Part shown: positions 7,139 through 15,103 of the stretch, piece after piece
Position numbering within the stretch: position 1 is the first letter of the stretch
Layout of the letters: the number at the start of each line of letters is the position of its first letter
NCBI GenBank assembly: GCA_013036095.1
Contig: JAAXCW010000002.1
Location: 280,053-344,052, forward strand
Direction: 5' to 3'
From: Vulcanimicrobiota bacterium
GTDB taxonomy: Bacteria > Vulcanimicrobiota > Vulcanimicrobiia > Vulcanimicrobiales > Vulcanimicrobiaceae
Length of the DNA stretch: 64,000 nt
Notes under the pieces: generated by a model
The model's database searches: none
What the model was told of the DNA's origin: nothing
What the model saw: the letters and a program-made list of their open reading frames with translations, nothing else
Made by a program: the position numbers and the translations under genes

Positions 7139-7768
7139 CTACTTCAGTAGCGTGGTAATGATGCCGGCGCCGCCGACGTAAACGCCGACGACCTGGCCGA
7201 TCGCGATCTTATTTCCGTTGAGCACGTTGCTCAGCGACAGGTTGACGGTATTGCCGTTGAGCGCGTTGTTAAGCGCATCGGAAATATTGATGTTGGCGAT
7301 GATGTTGAGCAAACTGCCGAGCAGTCCCGATGTCGCAGGCGCCGGCGAAGGCGTCTGTGCGAGCGCGTCGCCGAGCGTCACCGGTTCGTACGCAACGGCG
7401 GCCGACGGAATCTGCGAGGTACGGATCAGCCGGTGCAACGTCGTCGGCACGTGCTGTACGCGAAGGTTCGCGAACTTGACCTTTTTCAGCTTCCGCAGCG
7501 ACGAGATCTCCTGCGGCATGTGCGTAAGCCCGTAAGTCACTTGCGCGAGTGACAGGTTGCCCGCGGCGATCTTCTTGATCTGACCGTTATGCTTGCCGGG
7601 GTTAGCCGTCGCGGCCGGATGCGCGGTCGCTTCGGGCGCGCTCGTGGTTACGGGAGCCGGAGCCATCGTGGCCTGCGGACTGGGCGCGGGGGTCGTCTGC
7701 GCCCAGGCCGGAGATGTGCTTGCCGCCAACAGCGCGGCGATGAATGCGTAGATCACTCTATTTTTCAT
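7139..7768 (-). CDS. Secreted protein of unknown function, tandem paralog B
   Basis: A 209-residue protein with a signal peptide ending near S-P-A-W-A-Q and a Pro/Ala/Thr-rich linker that shares Q-T-T-P-A-P-S-P-Q-A-T-M-A-P with its neighbour. A lysine-rich segment follows (S-L-R-K-L-K-K-V-K-F-A-N-L-R). The C-terminal 60 residues are Asn/Leu-rich with two short repeats of the type A-L-N-N-A-L-N-G-N and N-V-L-N-G-N-K-I-A-I-G-Q-V-V-G, ending G-A-G-I-I-T-T. The GGAGG site is six bases before ATG. The gene follows its paralog by 12 bases. Not recognised; the repetitive tail could be a self-assembling or surface-exposed structure. Confidence 0.8.
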   Translation of the reverse strand: MKNRVIYAFIAALLAASTSPAWAQTTPAPSPQATMAPAPVTTSAPEATAHPAATANPGKHNGQIKKIAAGNLSLAQVTYGLTHMPQEISSLRKLKKVKFANLRVQHVPTTLHRLIRTSQIPSAAVAYEPVTLGDALAQTPSPAPATSGLLGSLLNIIANINISDALNNALNGNTVNLSLSNVLNGNKIAIGQVVGVYVGGAGIITTLLK

Positions 7769-7780
7769 GTTCGCCTCCGC

Positions 7781-8380
7781 TTAGTTGATGATTGTGGTGA
7801 TGATGCCGCCGCCGTTGATGAATAACCCGACGACTTGGCCGATTCCAATCTTATTGGCATTGAGCACGTCGTTGAGCGACACGCTGACATTGTTGCCATT
7901 GAGAATGTTGTTGAGCGCATTGGTCACGACGACGTTTGCGAAGATGTTCAGAAACGGGTTGCTTGACTGCGCCAGCGCATCGTTCAGACGGAACGAAGGC
8001 TCGTAGGCTTGCTGAGAACGCCACGTCTTGACTTGCGGCACAAGCGACGCGGGGATCTTATAGAAGCGCAAGTTCGAGTAGCTGACCTTTTTCATCGCTT
8101 TGAGTTTCGCAAGCTCTGACGACTGATGCGTAACGGCATATTTCACTGACGAAACCGGCAAAACGCCGCTCAGCATCTTCTTGAGCTTGTTGAGCAGCCC
8201 GCGCTTCGCCGGCGGCGAGGTCGCCGTCGAGTGCATGGGGGTCGGCGTTACCATCGGTCCTGAAGGAGACGGGGCCATGGTTGCTTGCGGGCTCGGCGCC
8301 GGCGTCGTTTGCGCAGCGGCGTTGGTGGCGAGGGCCATAACCAGAGCCGCCGCTCCGAGCGAAAATAGAAGCTTCTTCAT
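7781..8380 (-). CDS. Secreted protein of unknown function, tandem paralog A
   Basis: A 199-residue paralog of the next gene. It has a signal peptide (K-K-L-L-F-S-L-G-A-A-A-L-V), the same Q-T-T-P-A-P-S-P-Q-A-T-M-A-P start of the mature protein, a basic middle with M-K-K-V-S-Y-S-N-L-R, and the same C-terminal repeat: A-L-N-N-I-L-N-G-N, V-L-N-A-N-K-I-G-I-G-Q-V-V-G, then G-G-G-I-I-T-T. The ATG at 8380 is preferred over 8389 because the GGAG lies ten bases before it. The two genes probably arose by duplication and form one unit. Confidence 0.82.
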   Translation of the reverse strand: MKKLLFSLGAAALVMALATNAAAQTTPAPSPQATMAPSPSGPMVTPTPMHSTATSPPAKRGLLNKLKKMLSGVLPVSSVKYAVTHQSSELAKLKAMKKVSYSNLRFYKIPASLVPQVKTWRSQQAYEPSFRLNDALAQSSNPFLNIFANVVVTNALNNILNGNNVSVSLNDVLNANKIGIGQVVGLFINGGGIITTIIN

Positions 8381-8465
8381 TAAAGTCATTCTCCGTTGTG
8401 CAACTGGTGAGGGATTTCCACGGAACTTGTACCCGCCTAACGGCCCGTTGCCCGCCCGGACGGCC

Positions 8466-9455
8466 TTAGTGAAAAAGCGAGGGCTCGAACGTGACGATGG
8501 GCTTGAGGATTTCCGACCGCTGCAGTGCGGCGTATGCCCTTGGCGCCTCCTCCAGCGGGTAGTAGGTCGCGCCGATCCGCTCGGCCGTAACAACGCCTCG
8601 CTCGATGAGATCCAGCGCGGCGCGCGTGTCCGGCGGACCGCAGGAATAGCTTGGAACGAAACGCAGATCGCGAAAATACAGGTCGTTCGGATCGAACGTG
8701 AATGGTACGCCGGGGTCGTGCGGCGTGAACATCACGACCGTACCGCCCGGCGCGGCAGCCGCAAACGCATTGCGCAGGGCCTCAGGCGAACCGGGGCCGC
8801 AAATCACCACGTCGGCGCCGGAGAACGGTTGCTCCGGGCTCAGCGCGCGAATGCCCAGCGAACTTGCGAAGCTGCGCCGCGAGGCGATGAAATCGCTGCC
8901 TACAACCTGGGCGCCTTGCGCCTGCGCGGCCAGTCCGTGCATCAGCCCCATGACGCCCAGACCGATCACGAAAAGCGTATCGCCTTCCCGTAGTCCGCCC
9001 CGGCGCAGCGATTTCATCACGCAGGCTAGCGGTTCGACAAGAGCGCCGTCGGTGAACGGCAACTCCACCGGTAATTTCAGCGTATCGCGCAAATTTTCGC
9101 GCGGCACGCGAAAATATTCGGCCAGAGCGCCCGGGTCGATCTTGGTCGCGCGCCAGGTCGCGCACTGGACGTACTCTCCGCGCGCGCAAGCGCGGCACTC
9201 AAAACACGGCGCGTGATGATGCACAAAAACGCGGTCGCCCGGGGAAAACGCCTCGTTCTGCGACTCGACCACTACGCCGGCCGGCTCGTGTCCGAGCACC
9301 AGCGGCGCCTTGCGGCGGATGTACCAGCCCATGACGTCGCCCGTGCAGATACCGGCGGCACGCGTCTGCACCAGGACTTCGCCTTCGCCGATCGCCGGCA
9401 CGTCGCGTGTTTCGATGCGAATGTCGTCAACGTCGTACAGTACCGCGGCGCGCAT
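8466..9455 (-). CDS. Zinc-dependent medium-chain dehydrogenase 1
   Basis: A 329-residue member of the threonine/sorbitol dehydrogenase branch of medium-chain NAD(P) oxidoreductases. It has a GroES-like domain with a catalytic-zinc Cys (A-G-I-C-T-G-D) and G-H-E-P-A-G, a four-cysteine structural zinc loop (C-F-E-C-R-A-C-A-R-G-E-Y-V-Q-C), and a Rossmann fold G-L-G-V-M-G. The substrate cannot be read from sequence; sugar alcohols or threonine-like compounds are typical. ATG at 9455 begins the conserved M-R-A-A-V strand. A GTG at 9473 overlapping the upstream stop (GTGA) is a valid alternative. It is the last gene of the ribD-ribE unit. Confidence 0.85.
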   Translation of the reverse strand: MRAAVLYDVDDIRIETRDVPAIGEGEVLVQTRAAGICTGDVMGWYIRRKAPLVLGHEPAGVVVESQNEAFSPGDRVFVHHHAPCFECRACARGEYVQCATWRATKIDPGALAEYFRVPRENLRDTLKLPVELPFTDGALVEPLACVMKSLRRGGLREGDTLFVIGLGVMGLMHGLAAQAQGAQVVGSDFIASRRSFASSLGIRALSPEQPFSGADVVICGPGSPEALRNAFAAAAPGGTVVMFTPHDPGVPFTFDPNDLYFRDLRFVPSYSCGPPDTRAALDLIERGVVTAERIGATYYPLEEAPRAYAALQRSEILKPIVTFEPSLFH

Positions 9456-9469
9456 TTTTTCCGCGCGCT

Positions 9470-10483
9470 TCACGGCGTCACCGCGAACTTTATGCCTTCG
9501 CCGTTCTTGAGCCGTTCGAAAACGGTCGCGATCTCTGCGAGCGGAACGGTTTGGGTGATCAAAGGCAGCGGGTCGATCTTCTTTTCCACCAGCAAGTCGC
9601 GAGCGCGTTTGACCGCCGCCGGTGTAAAGTGGAACGGACTAACCAGCCTTATCTCGTCATAGTGCAGGCGCGAGGCGGTGAATAGCGCCTTGGCATCGGC
9701 GGGCAACCCGCCAAAAAACGAGACGGTGCCTCCGCGCCGCGCCAGATCCGGCGCAGCTTCCCATACCTCTTCGCGGCCGGTGCATTCGATCACGACGTCG
9801 GCACCCCGATCGCGCGTGCGTTTGCGCACTTCTTCACCGATGTTCCGGCTGCGCGCGTTGATCGTGTCTATGCCGAGGTCGCGTGCGATTTTTAACCGGG
9901 CTTCCCGCCGCCCCGCCAGCACCACCGTTGCGCCGCTTTGCCGCAAGAGCATGGCATGCAGCAAACCGAACCCGCCATCGCCGATAATCAGGACAGTATC
10001 GTCGGCGCGGCAGTTGAGCAGGTCGAGCGAATGCACGACGCAAGAAAGCGGTTCGAGAAACGCCGCGGTAGCGTACGAAAGATCGGACGGCTTCGCATAG
10101 CAGTTGCGCTTGACGATGCGTTCGGGAATCGCGATGTACTCGGCATAGGCGCCCAGGATCATCGTCGGCATGATCGTCTCGCAGAGCTCTTCCTGGTTGC
10201 GCTGACACCAATAACATTGGCCGCACGGCGCCGTATGCACGCACATGACGGCGTCGCCGGCGGAGAAGCCGTTGCTGTCCCCGGCCGCCACGTCGCCCGA
10301 AAACTCATGGCCGAAGGGTGTGGGCATCGGCATGCGTGGATGGCCGCGGCGAAACGCCTTGAAATCGGTGCCGTCGGTCAACGCGGTGCGCACGCGTACG
10401 ACCAAACCTCCCGGAGGCGGTGCCGGGACGGGCACATCCTGCAATTCGATCGCACCCGGGCGCAAAAGCACGGCGGCCCGCAT
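9470..10483 (-). CDS. Zinc-dependent medium-chain dehydrogenase 2
   Basis: A 337-residue paralog of the following gene. The structural zinc loop is kept (C-G-Q-C-Y-W-C-Q-R-N-Q-E-E-L-C) and G-H-E-F-S-G is present, but the usual catalytic Cys of the G-I-C-G-T-D motif is replaced: the sequence reads A-L-T-D-G-T-D. The zinc site is therefore altered or uses Asp. The NAD-binding fold shows I-G-D-G-G-F-G-L-L. Substrate unknown. ATG at 10483 is chosen as the start of the conserved M-R-A-A-V strand; an earlier start at 10519 would overlap the thioesterase gene. The pair may act on successive or related alcohols. Confidence 0.83.
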   Translation of the reverse strand: MRAAVLLRPGAIELQDVPVPAPPPGGLVVRVRTALTDGTDFKAFRRGHPRMPMPTPFGHEFSGDVAAGDSNGFSAGDAVMCVHTAPCGQCYWCQRNQEELCETIMPTMILGAYAEYIAIPERIVKRNCYAKPSDLSYATAAFLEPLSCVVHSLDLLNCRADDTVLIIGDGGFGLLHAMLLRQSGATVVLAGRREARLKIARDLGIDTINARSRNIGEEVRKRTRDRGADVVIECTGREEVWEAAPDLARRGGTVSFFGGLPADAKALFTASRLHYDEIRLVSPFHFTPAAVKRARDLLVEKKIDPLPLITQTVPLAEIATVFERLKNGEGIKFAVTP

Positions 10484-10497
10484 TGTCTTCGAAGCGA

Positions 10498-10935
10498 TCA
10501 ATCGAGTTCTTCCAGACAAGCCATCAATGCGTCGCGAATCTCTTGCGGAAACGGCCGGCTCTTATGCGAGCTGCGGTCGATGCAAACGACCGTCACGTCC
10601 ATCTGCGCGCCGGCTTCCCCCGTGCGCTCGTTGTGCATGACGGTTTTCCATTTGACCGACGATGTTCCGACATGGTAAATGCTTGTCTTGAGCGTCAGCC
10701 AATCTTCCATCGCCGCGGGTTTGAAGTAATCCGCCACCACGTGCACGCGCGGAAACCAAATGTCGTATTTTTCGAAAACCTCGCTGTACGGGAAACCCAG
10801 TTCTCGGAAAAAATCCATCTCGGCGCGTTCCACCGCGCGCTGATAGGCCGCGAAATACATGATGCCGGCGATGTCAACGTCGGCCCACTGCACCAGGACG
10901 CGGCTTTCAAAGCTGCGCCCTCCGATCTCGCTCAC
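10498..10935 (-). CDS. YbgC/4-hydroxybenzoyl-CoA-type acyl-CoA thioesterase
   Basis: A 145-residue single hot-dog domain. The N-terminal W-A-D-V-D-I-A-G-I-M-Y-F-A-A-Y-Q-R segment matches the active-site Asp and helix of the YbgC/FcbC family, followed by E-R-A-E-M-D-F-F-R-E-L-G-F-P. These enzymes hydrolyse short or aromatic acyl-CoA thioesters. It starts with GTG overlapping the ribE stop by four bases (GTGA) and is followed closely by two dehydrogenases. The link to riboflavin genes is positional only. Confidence 0.85.
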   Translation of the reverse strand: MSEIGGRSFESRVLVQWADVDIAGIMYFAAYQRAVERAEMDFFRELGFPYSEVFEKYDIWFPRVHVVADYFKPAAMEDWLTLKTSIYHVGTSSVKWKTVMHNERTGEAGAQMDVTVVCIDRSSHKSRPFPQEIRDALMACLEELD

Positions 10936-11516
10936 AATTGAACCGCGTATCGTGCGATCGGATCGGCTTCGAGGTTGACGAGCTCTCCGGCCGCGCGCCG
11001 GCCGAGCGTCGTCCGCGCCATCGTTTCGGGAATCAGCGCGACTTCGAACCAGTGACTCCCGGCGGCCGCGACCGTAACGCTCACCCCGTCCACACTCACG
11101 AAGCCTTTTTCGCGAACAAAGGGCCGGAGATTGTGCGGCAGTTCGATGCGTAGCCGCGCGCCTTGTCCTTCGGGCACGATTGCCAGAACTTTGCCGGCCG
11201 CGTCGACGTGCCCGTAAACGAAGTGTCCGCCCATCCGGTCGCCCGCGCGCAGCGCGTATTCCACGTTGACGACATCGCCTTTGCGCGCGCCGCAGAGAGC
11301 CGAACGCGCGAGCGTCTCGGGAACGACGTCGAAAGCGACAACGTTATGGTCGATTGCGGTGACCGTCAGACAGACGCCGTTGATCGCGATCGAATCTTTG
11401 GGTTCGACATCTTCGTCAGACGCGTTTTCGCAACGCACGCGCAAACGAAGGCCGCCCGCAGCGGCGGGCGCCACGTCTTCTACCGTACCGTTAAACGAAA
11501 TGATACCGCTAAACAT
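10932..11516 (-). CDS. ribE: Riboflavin synthase alpha chain
   Basis: A 194-residue protein that dismutates two lumazine molecules to riboflavin. It begins M-F-S-G-I-I and contains the two tandem lumazine-binding barrels with the matching motifs G-V-C-L-T-V-T and G-V-S-V-T-V, plus G-G-H-F-V-Y-G-H-V-D. The length is normal. It overlaps ribD by eight bases upstream and the thioesterase by four bases downstream. The other riboflavin genes, ribBA and ribH, are 4-6 kb away in a separate leftward unit. Confidence 0.95.
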   Translation of the reverse strand: MFSGIISFNGTVEDVAPAAAGGLRLRVRCENASDEDVEPKDSIAINGVCLTVTAIDHNVVAFDVVPETLARSALCGARKGDVVNVEYALRAGDRMGGHFVYGHVDAAGKVLAIVPEGQGARLRIELPHNLRPFVREKGFVSVDGVSVTVAAAGSHWFEVALIPETMARTTLGRRAAGELVNLEADPIARYAVQL

Positions 11517-12603
11517 GGTGCGGGATGATGCCCGAGATAAGCGCGTCCGCGCCGATCTGCTCGACGCGATCGATCTGCAGCCGCAGGTTGGCTAAAGCGC
11601 TCGTCGTAAATGCGGCGACGGCCGAGGCGCCGCGCAAAAAACGCGGAGCGATGATCCAATGGAAACGATCGACGAGTCCTTCCTCAAGAAGATGGCCGGC
11701 CACAGTGGGGCCTCCTTCGCACAAGAGGCTTGTTATTCCGCGCTCGCGCAGCGCGCGCAAAGCGGCGGCGAGGTTCAGGCGATCGGAACCGGCTTCGCCG
11801 CAGTAGAGAATATCCGCGGTTTTCTCTAACTGCGCGAAACGGTCGCGTAACCCCGCCGGCGCGAGCACTATGGTCTTGGCGTAACCTTTCTCGGTCTTAA
11901 AAACGGCACTCCCGGAGTCGACCGGCGCGGACTCGCAGATCACGACGCGCTCGTACTCGCGCAATCGTTTGTGTGTTGGACGCACCGTCAGCTGCGGATT
12001 ATCGATCCGGACCGTGCCCGCGCCAACGGCCGTCGCGTCGTGCGCGATGCGCAACTCGCGGACGAATTCGCGCGCTTCTTCTCCGGTCAGCCATTCTTGC
12101 ACGCCCGGATGCGACGCGATGAACCCATCGAACGAAACGGCCAGTTTCAGCGAAACGTAGGGACGGTGCGAGCGGATCGCACGCGCAAACGGTTCGATCA
12201 ACGCATCCGCGCGCGGTTCGTCAAGTACGTCCACGGCGATCTTTCGTTCCTGAAGGCTCGCTATGCCCGCGCCGTTGGTTTGCGGGTTGGGATCGTGCGC
12301 GCCCGCGACGACGCGAGCGAGGCCCGCTTTCGCGATCGCACCGGTGCATGGCGGCGTTAACCCCGTATGATTGCACGGCTCCAGCGAGACGTACAGCGTC
12401 GCGCCGCGCGCACGTTCGCCGGCGCTTGCGATCGCGTTGATTTCCGCATGTGCCTCGCCCGCGCGATGATGGTAACCTTCGCCGACGATCGTTTCGCCGC
12501 GCACGAGCACCGCGCCGACCGGCGGGTTGGGCGACGTATTCCCAACGCCCCGTTCGGCGAGTTCGTATGCGCGATCCAGAAACAGACGATCGAGCCGGTC
12601 CAT
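11509..12603 (-). CDS. ribD: Bifunctional riboflavin deaminase/reductase
   Basis: A 364-residue protein. The N-terminal half is a zinc deaminase (N-P-P-V-G-A-V-L-V, H-A-E-I-N-A-I, P-C-N-H-T-G-L-T-P-P-C). The C-terminal half is the NADPH-dependent ribosyl reductase (Y-V-S-L-K-L-A-V-S-F-D-G, L-L-C-E-G-G-P-T-V). Together they convert the GTP cyclohydrolase II product to 5-amino-6-ribitylamino-uracil phosphate. The ATG at 12603 begins directly before the conserved deaminase helix; the longer frame upstream lies in a repeat region and is unlikely to be coding. Confidence 0.95.
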   Translation of the reverse strand: MDRLDRLFLDRAYELAERGVGNTSPNPPVGAVLVRGETIVGEGYHHRAGEAHAEINAIASAGERARGATLYVSLEPCNHTGLTPPCTGAIAKAGLARVVAGAHDPNPQTNGAGIASLQERKIAVDVLDEPRADALIEPFARAIRSHRPYVSLKLAVSFDGFIASHPGVQEWLTGEEAREFVRELRIAHDATAVGAGTVRIDNPQLTVRPTHKRLREYERVVICESAPVDSGSAVFKTEKGYAKTIVLAPAGLRDRFAQLEKTADILYCGEAGSDRLNLAAALRALRERGITSLLCEGGPTVAGHLLEEGLVDRFHWIIAPRFLRGASAVAAFTTSALANLRLQIDRVEQIGADALISGIIPHHV

Positions 12604-12636
12604 GCCCGGCGCATGGTTCGGGGCCCCGCTCGCGGT

Positions 12637-12672
12637 GTCATGGCGAGCGGGCGCCATAAGGCGCCCCGGTCG
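12637..12672. repeat. Dispersed intergenic repeat, type B copy 1
   Basis: The core GAGCGGGCGCC, a short loop and GGCGCCCCGGTCG form a strong stem-loop. It is preceded by GTCATGG and followed at 12693 by GACGAGGCCCGCGA, the tail also found after repeat A at 26161. Other copies of the core are at 18873-18903 and 26089-26116. Here it lies between divergent ribD and comF. Confidence 0.7.
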
Positions 12673-12740
12673 AACCGCGGCCGAGCGAGCGCAGCGAGAC
12701 GAGGCCCGCGAGAGCTTGCCGTCCTGCGCCAAGCGCGTGA

Positions 12741-13340
12741 ATGTACCGCGTGGTGTTTAGGAAAGTGTTGGACTTCGTCTTCCCCCCGCAATGCGGCGGA
12801 TGCGAGCGGATCGGATCGGGCCTCTGCGACACATGCCTGCCGCCCGGCGTTCCATTGGAGCGAAGGCTGCCAACGCTAACCGTGCGGGCGCTGGGATTAT
12901 ACGACGGCGCGCTTCGCCGGGCGATACTCGCGCTAAAAACCGGTCGCCGCGACGTCGCCGAAGCGTTCGCGGTAAGAATGAGCTCGCACATTCCGACCGG
13001 CGCGATCGTCGTGCCCGTGCCGACGACCGCCGCGCGGCGCCGGCAGCGCGGCTTTGACGGCTGCGAGCTCATCGCGCTCATCGCGCGCCTCGCGTGCGAA
13101 GCACGCGTCAGCGCCGGTTTGGTGCAAGTGCGTGGTGAAACGCAGCGTGGACGCAGCCGCGAAGCGCGGCTTACGCACCGTCAGCGTTTTCGCTGGCGAG
13201 CACCCCACCTCGACGGTACGCGCGTTATATTGCTCGACGACGTCGTCACCACCGGGGCGACGCTTGAATCGTGCGCCGCGACGGTGCGCGCTGCGGGCGG
13301 GATAGTCGAGCTTGCCATGACGCTGGCTAGCGTCGGGTAA
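12741..13340 (+). CDS. comF: ComF-family phosphoribosyltransferase
   Basis: A 199-residue protein of the ComF/GntX family. It has an N-terminal four-cysteine zinc site (C-G-G-C ... C-D-T-C), a middle V-V-P-V-P-T-T strand, the R-R-Q-R-G-F helix, and the PRPP-binding V-I-L-L-D-D-V-V-T-T-G-A-T-L loop. In competent bacteria ComF helps handle incoming single-stranded DNA; elsewhere its task is uncertain. No other competence gene is nearby. It overlaps the convergent hydrolase gene by 14 bases. Confidence 0.88.
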   Translation: MYRVVFRKVLDFVFPPQCGGCERIGSGLCDTCLPPGVPLERRLPTLTVRALGLYDGALRRAILALKTGRRDVAEAFAVRMSSHIPTGAIVVPVPTTAARRRQRGFDGCELIALIARLACEARVSAGLVQVRGETQRGRSREARLTHRQRFRWRAPHLDGTRVILLDDVVTTGATLESCAATVRAAGGIVELAMTLASVG

Positions 13341-14154
13341 ACTCGAGCACGGCCTCGATGAACTGATCACGGCGCGTGATACTTGCCAAGTGTCCCGCGC
13401 CGTGTAACGTGCACAGCGACGCTTGCGAAAAGGATTCGCGGAGCGCTTGGCGCTCGGCCGGCGTAAAGGCAGTGTCGTTATCGGATTCGATGATGAGCGT
13501 GCGCCCCGTATACCGGGGGCGGTCATCGAGCCGGAGTGAATCCTCGACGCAGGCGCCGAGATTGGCGATACCGCGTTGGCCGACGCGCTCGAGTTCGTCG
13601 CGGCCAAAGTACTCCAGCCAAAAATCGCGATCGGGATGCCCGTGCAACAGCCGCTTCACCCGTGCGCCGAGCACCGTCACGACGGCCTTGCGCGGAAGAT
13701 GCTGCGCCGACGAAAGTGCCATTCGAACCATGCGCGCGCGCCGCGCCGAGTAGCGCGCCGTGTTTGCCAGGATCAGCCCTTTGACCCGCTCGGGAAACGC
13801 CGACGCGTAAGCGCGCGCGAAAATCCCGCCGAGCGACTGACCGAGCAGATAGCATGATGTGATTCCCGCACCTGCCAGGATCGTCTGCAGCCCCGTAACC
13901 GCGTCCGCAACGCGCGCTAGCGTTGCCGGGCACCCGACCGAAAGTACGCGCGTGTGCTTTTCAAAGCGATCCATCAGATGAAACTGCGATTCCGCGCTGC
14001 CGCCGGCGGCCGGCAGCAACACTAACGCCGGCTCGCCGCTGCCGCCATCGATAACCTCCCACGCGTGCTCGCCAATAAGGTGCGCGCGCCTTGCGTGAGA
14101 GGCTCGAAATTCACCCAGCAACTCCCGAGCGCTACTCGTTGGCGACGATCGCAT
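13327..14154 (-). CDS. Alpha/beta-hydrolase
   Basis: A protein of about 275 residues with the alpha/beta-hydrolase pattern: the nucleophile elbow G-Q-S-L-G-G, a later Asp in I-E-S-D-N-D-T-A-F, and the catalytic His in G-A-G-H-L-A-S. The oxyanion segment reads L-P-A-A-G-G-S. The substrate is not predictable. The start lies within the end of the upstream nucleotidyltransferase gene (ATG at 14154, or 14169), typical of the tight leftward unit that begins at the GT4 gene near 24.5 kb. Confidence 0.82.
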   Translation of the reverse strand: MRSSPTSSARELLGEFRASHARRAHLIGEHAWEVIDGGSGEPALVLLPAAGGSAESQFHLMDRFEKHTRVLSVGCPATLARVADAVTGLQTILAGAGITSCYLLGQSLGGIFARAYASAFPERVKGLILANTARYSARRARMVRMALSSAQHLPRKAVVTVLGARVKRLLHGHPDRDFWLEYFGRDELERVGQRGIANLGACVEDSLRLDDRPRYTGRTLIIESDNDTAFTPAERQALRESFSQASLCTLHGAGHLASITRRDQFIEAVLEFTRR

Positions 14155-15103
14155 TTTCCAAAACCGCATCCGGCGCGACTGCGTAGTTCATCCCGACGAT
14201 CGTGTCGCGCACTATCGCGCGCGCGCCGATTCGCGACCCTTGCCAAATAATGGAACGCTCGATCTGCGCGCCGTCTTCCACCTGCACATCCTCGCCGATG
14301 ACGCTGAAAGCGTCAATGCGCGCGCTCTTGGCTACTTTGGCGCGCCGGCCGATCCATGTGCTGCCGTCTGCGGAGATGCCGGGCATCCTCAATCTCCCCG
14401 TCAGAACGTCGGCGGTCGCGGCGCGGTATTCGGCGGGCGTGCCGATGTCGTGCCACTGCGCGCCGCGCGCATCGAATCCATAGAACGCTGCTCCGGCTTG
14501 CTGCAGCGACGGAAACACGTCTTTTCCAAAATCGTAAAACTCGTTTGCGGGAATGTGGTCGAAAATTTTCGGCGTAAAAACATAAATGCCCGTGTTCACG
14601 AGTTTGCTGCGCTCGGTGCCTTTGGCGGGCTTCTCTTGAAAACCGGTAATCTTATCCGAAGCATCCGTCACGACGACCCCGTATTGATCGACTTCCTCAC
14701 GCTCCACCAGGCCGATGGTAGCGAGGGCGTTTTTTCCCTTGTGGAAGGCGACGACGCGGTCGAGCGGCATGTCAGTTAAATCGTCGCACCCGATGACGAC
14801 GAATGAATCGCCGCTCAAAAACCATTGCATCTGCTTGACGGCGCCGGCGCTGCCAAGCAGCTCCTTTTCGTGCAAGTATTCGATGCGCGCGCCGTATGCC
14901 GACCCGTCGCCAAGCGCCTCGACGATCATCTCTGCAAGATAGTGCACGTTGATCGCGATCTCGTCGAATCCGTACGATGTGAGATACTGAATCAAGTGAA
15001 CGGCGTTGGGTGATCCCACGACCGGTACGAGCGGCTTGGGCACTTGTTTGGTCAGCGGATAAAGCCGCGTGCTCAGACCGCCGGCCAAAATCATCGCGCG
15101 CAC
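14132..15103 (-). CDS. Sugar-phosphate nucleotidyltransferase (ManC/GlmU-like) 1
   Basis: A 323-residue NDP-sugar pyrophosphorylase. The N-terminal domain has M-I-L-A-G-G-L-S-T-R-L-Y-P-L-T and P-K-P-L-V-P-V. The C-terminal 80 residues contain hexapeptide-type turns (I-G-R-R-A-K-V, V-I-G-E-D-V-Q-V) of a left-handed beta helix. Such enzymes make NDP-glucose, GDP-mannose or similar donors for surface glycans. It starts with GTG sharing a base with the stop of the WecG-like gene, or with ATG nine bases later. A second enzyme of this type lies at 28107-29189. Confidence 0.87.
   Translation of the reverse strand: MRAMILAGGLSTRLYPLTKQVPKPLVPVVGSPNAVHLIQYLTSYGFDEIAINVHYLAEMIVEALGDGSAYGARIEYLHEKELLGSAGAVKQMQWFLSGDSFVVIGCDDLTDMPLDRVVAFHKGKNALATIGLVEREEVDQYGVVVTDASDKITGFQEKPAKGTERSKLVNTGIYVFTPKIFDHIPANEFYDFGKDVFPSLQQAGAAFYGFDARGAQWHDIGTPAEYRAATADVLTGRLRMPGISADGSTWIGRRAKVAKSARIDAFSVIGEDVQVEDGAQIERSIIWQGSRIGARAIVRDTIVGMNYAVAPDAVLENAIVANE

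Noticed and set aside
12604..12740. FMN riboswitch before ribD
   Set aside because: The gap is filled by the type B repeat; no RFN core was found.
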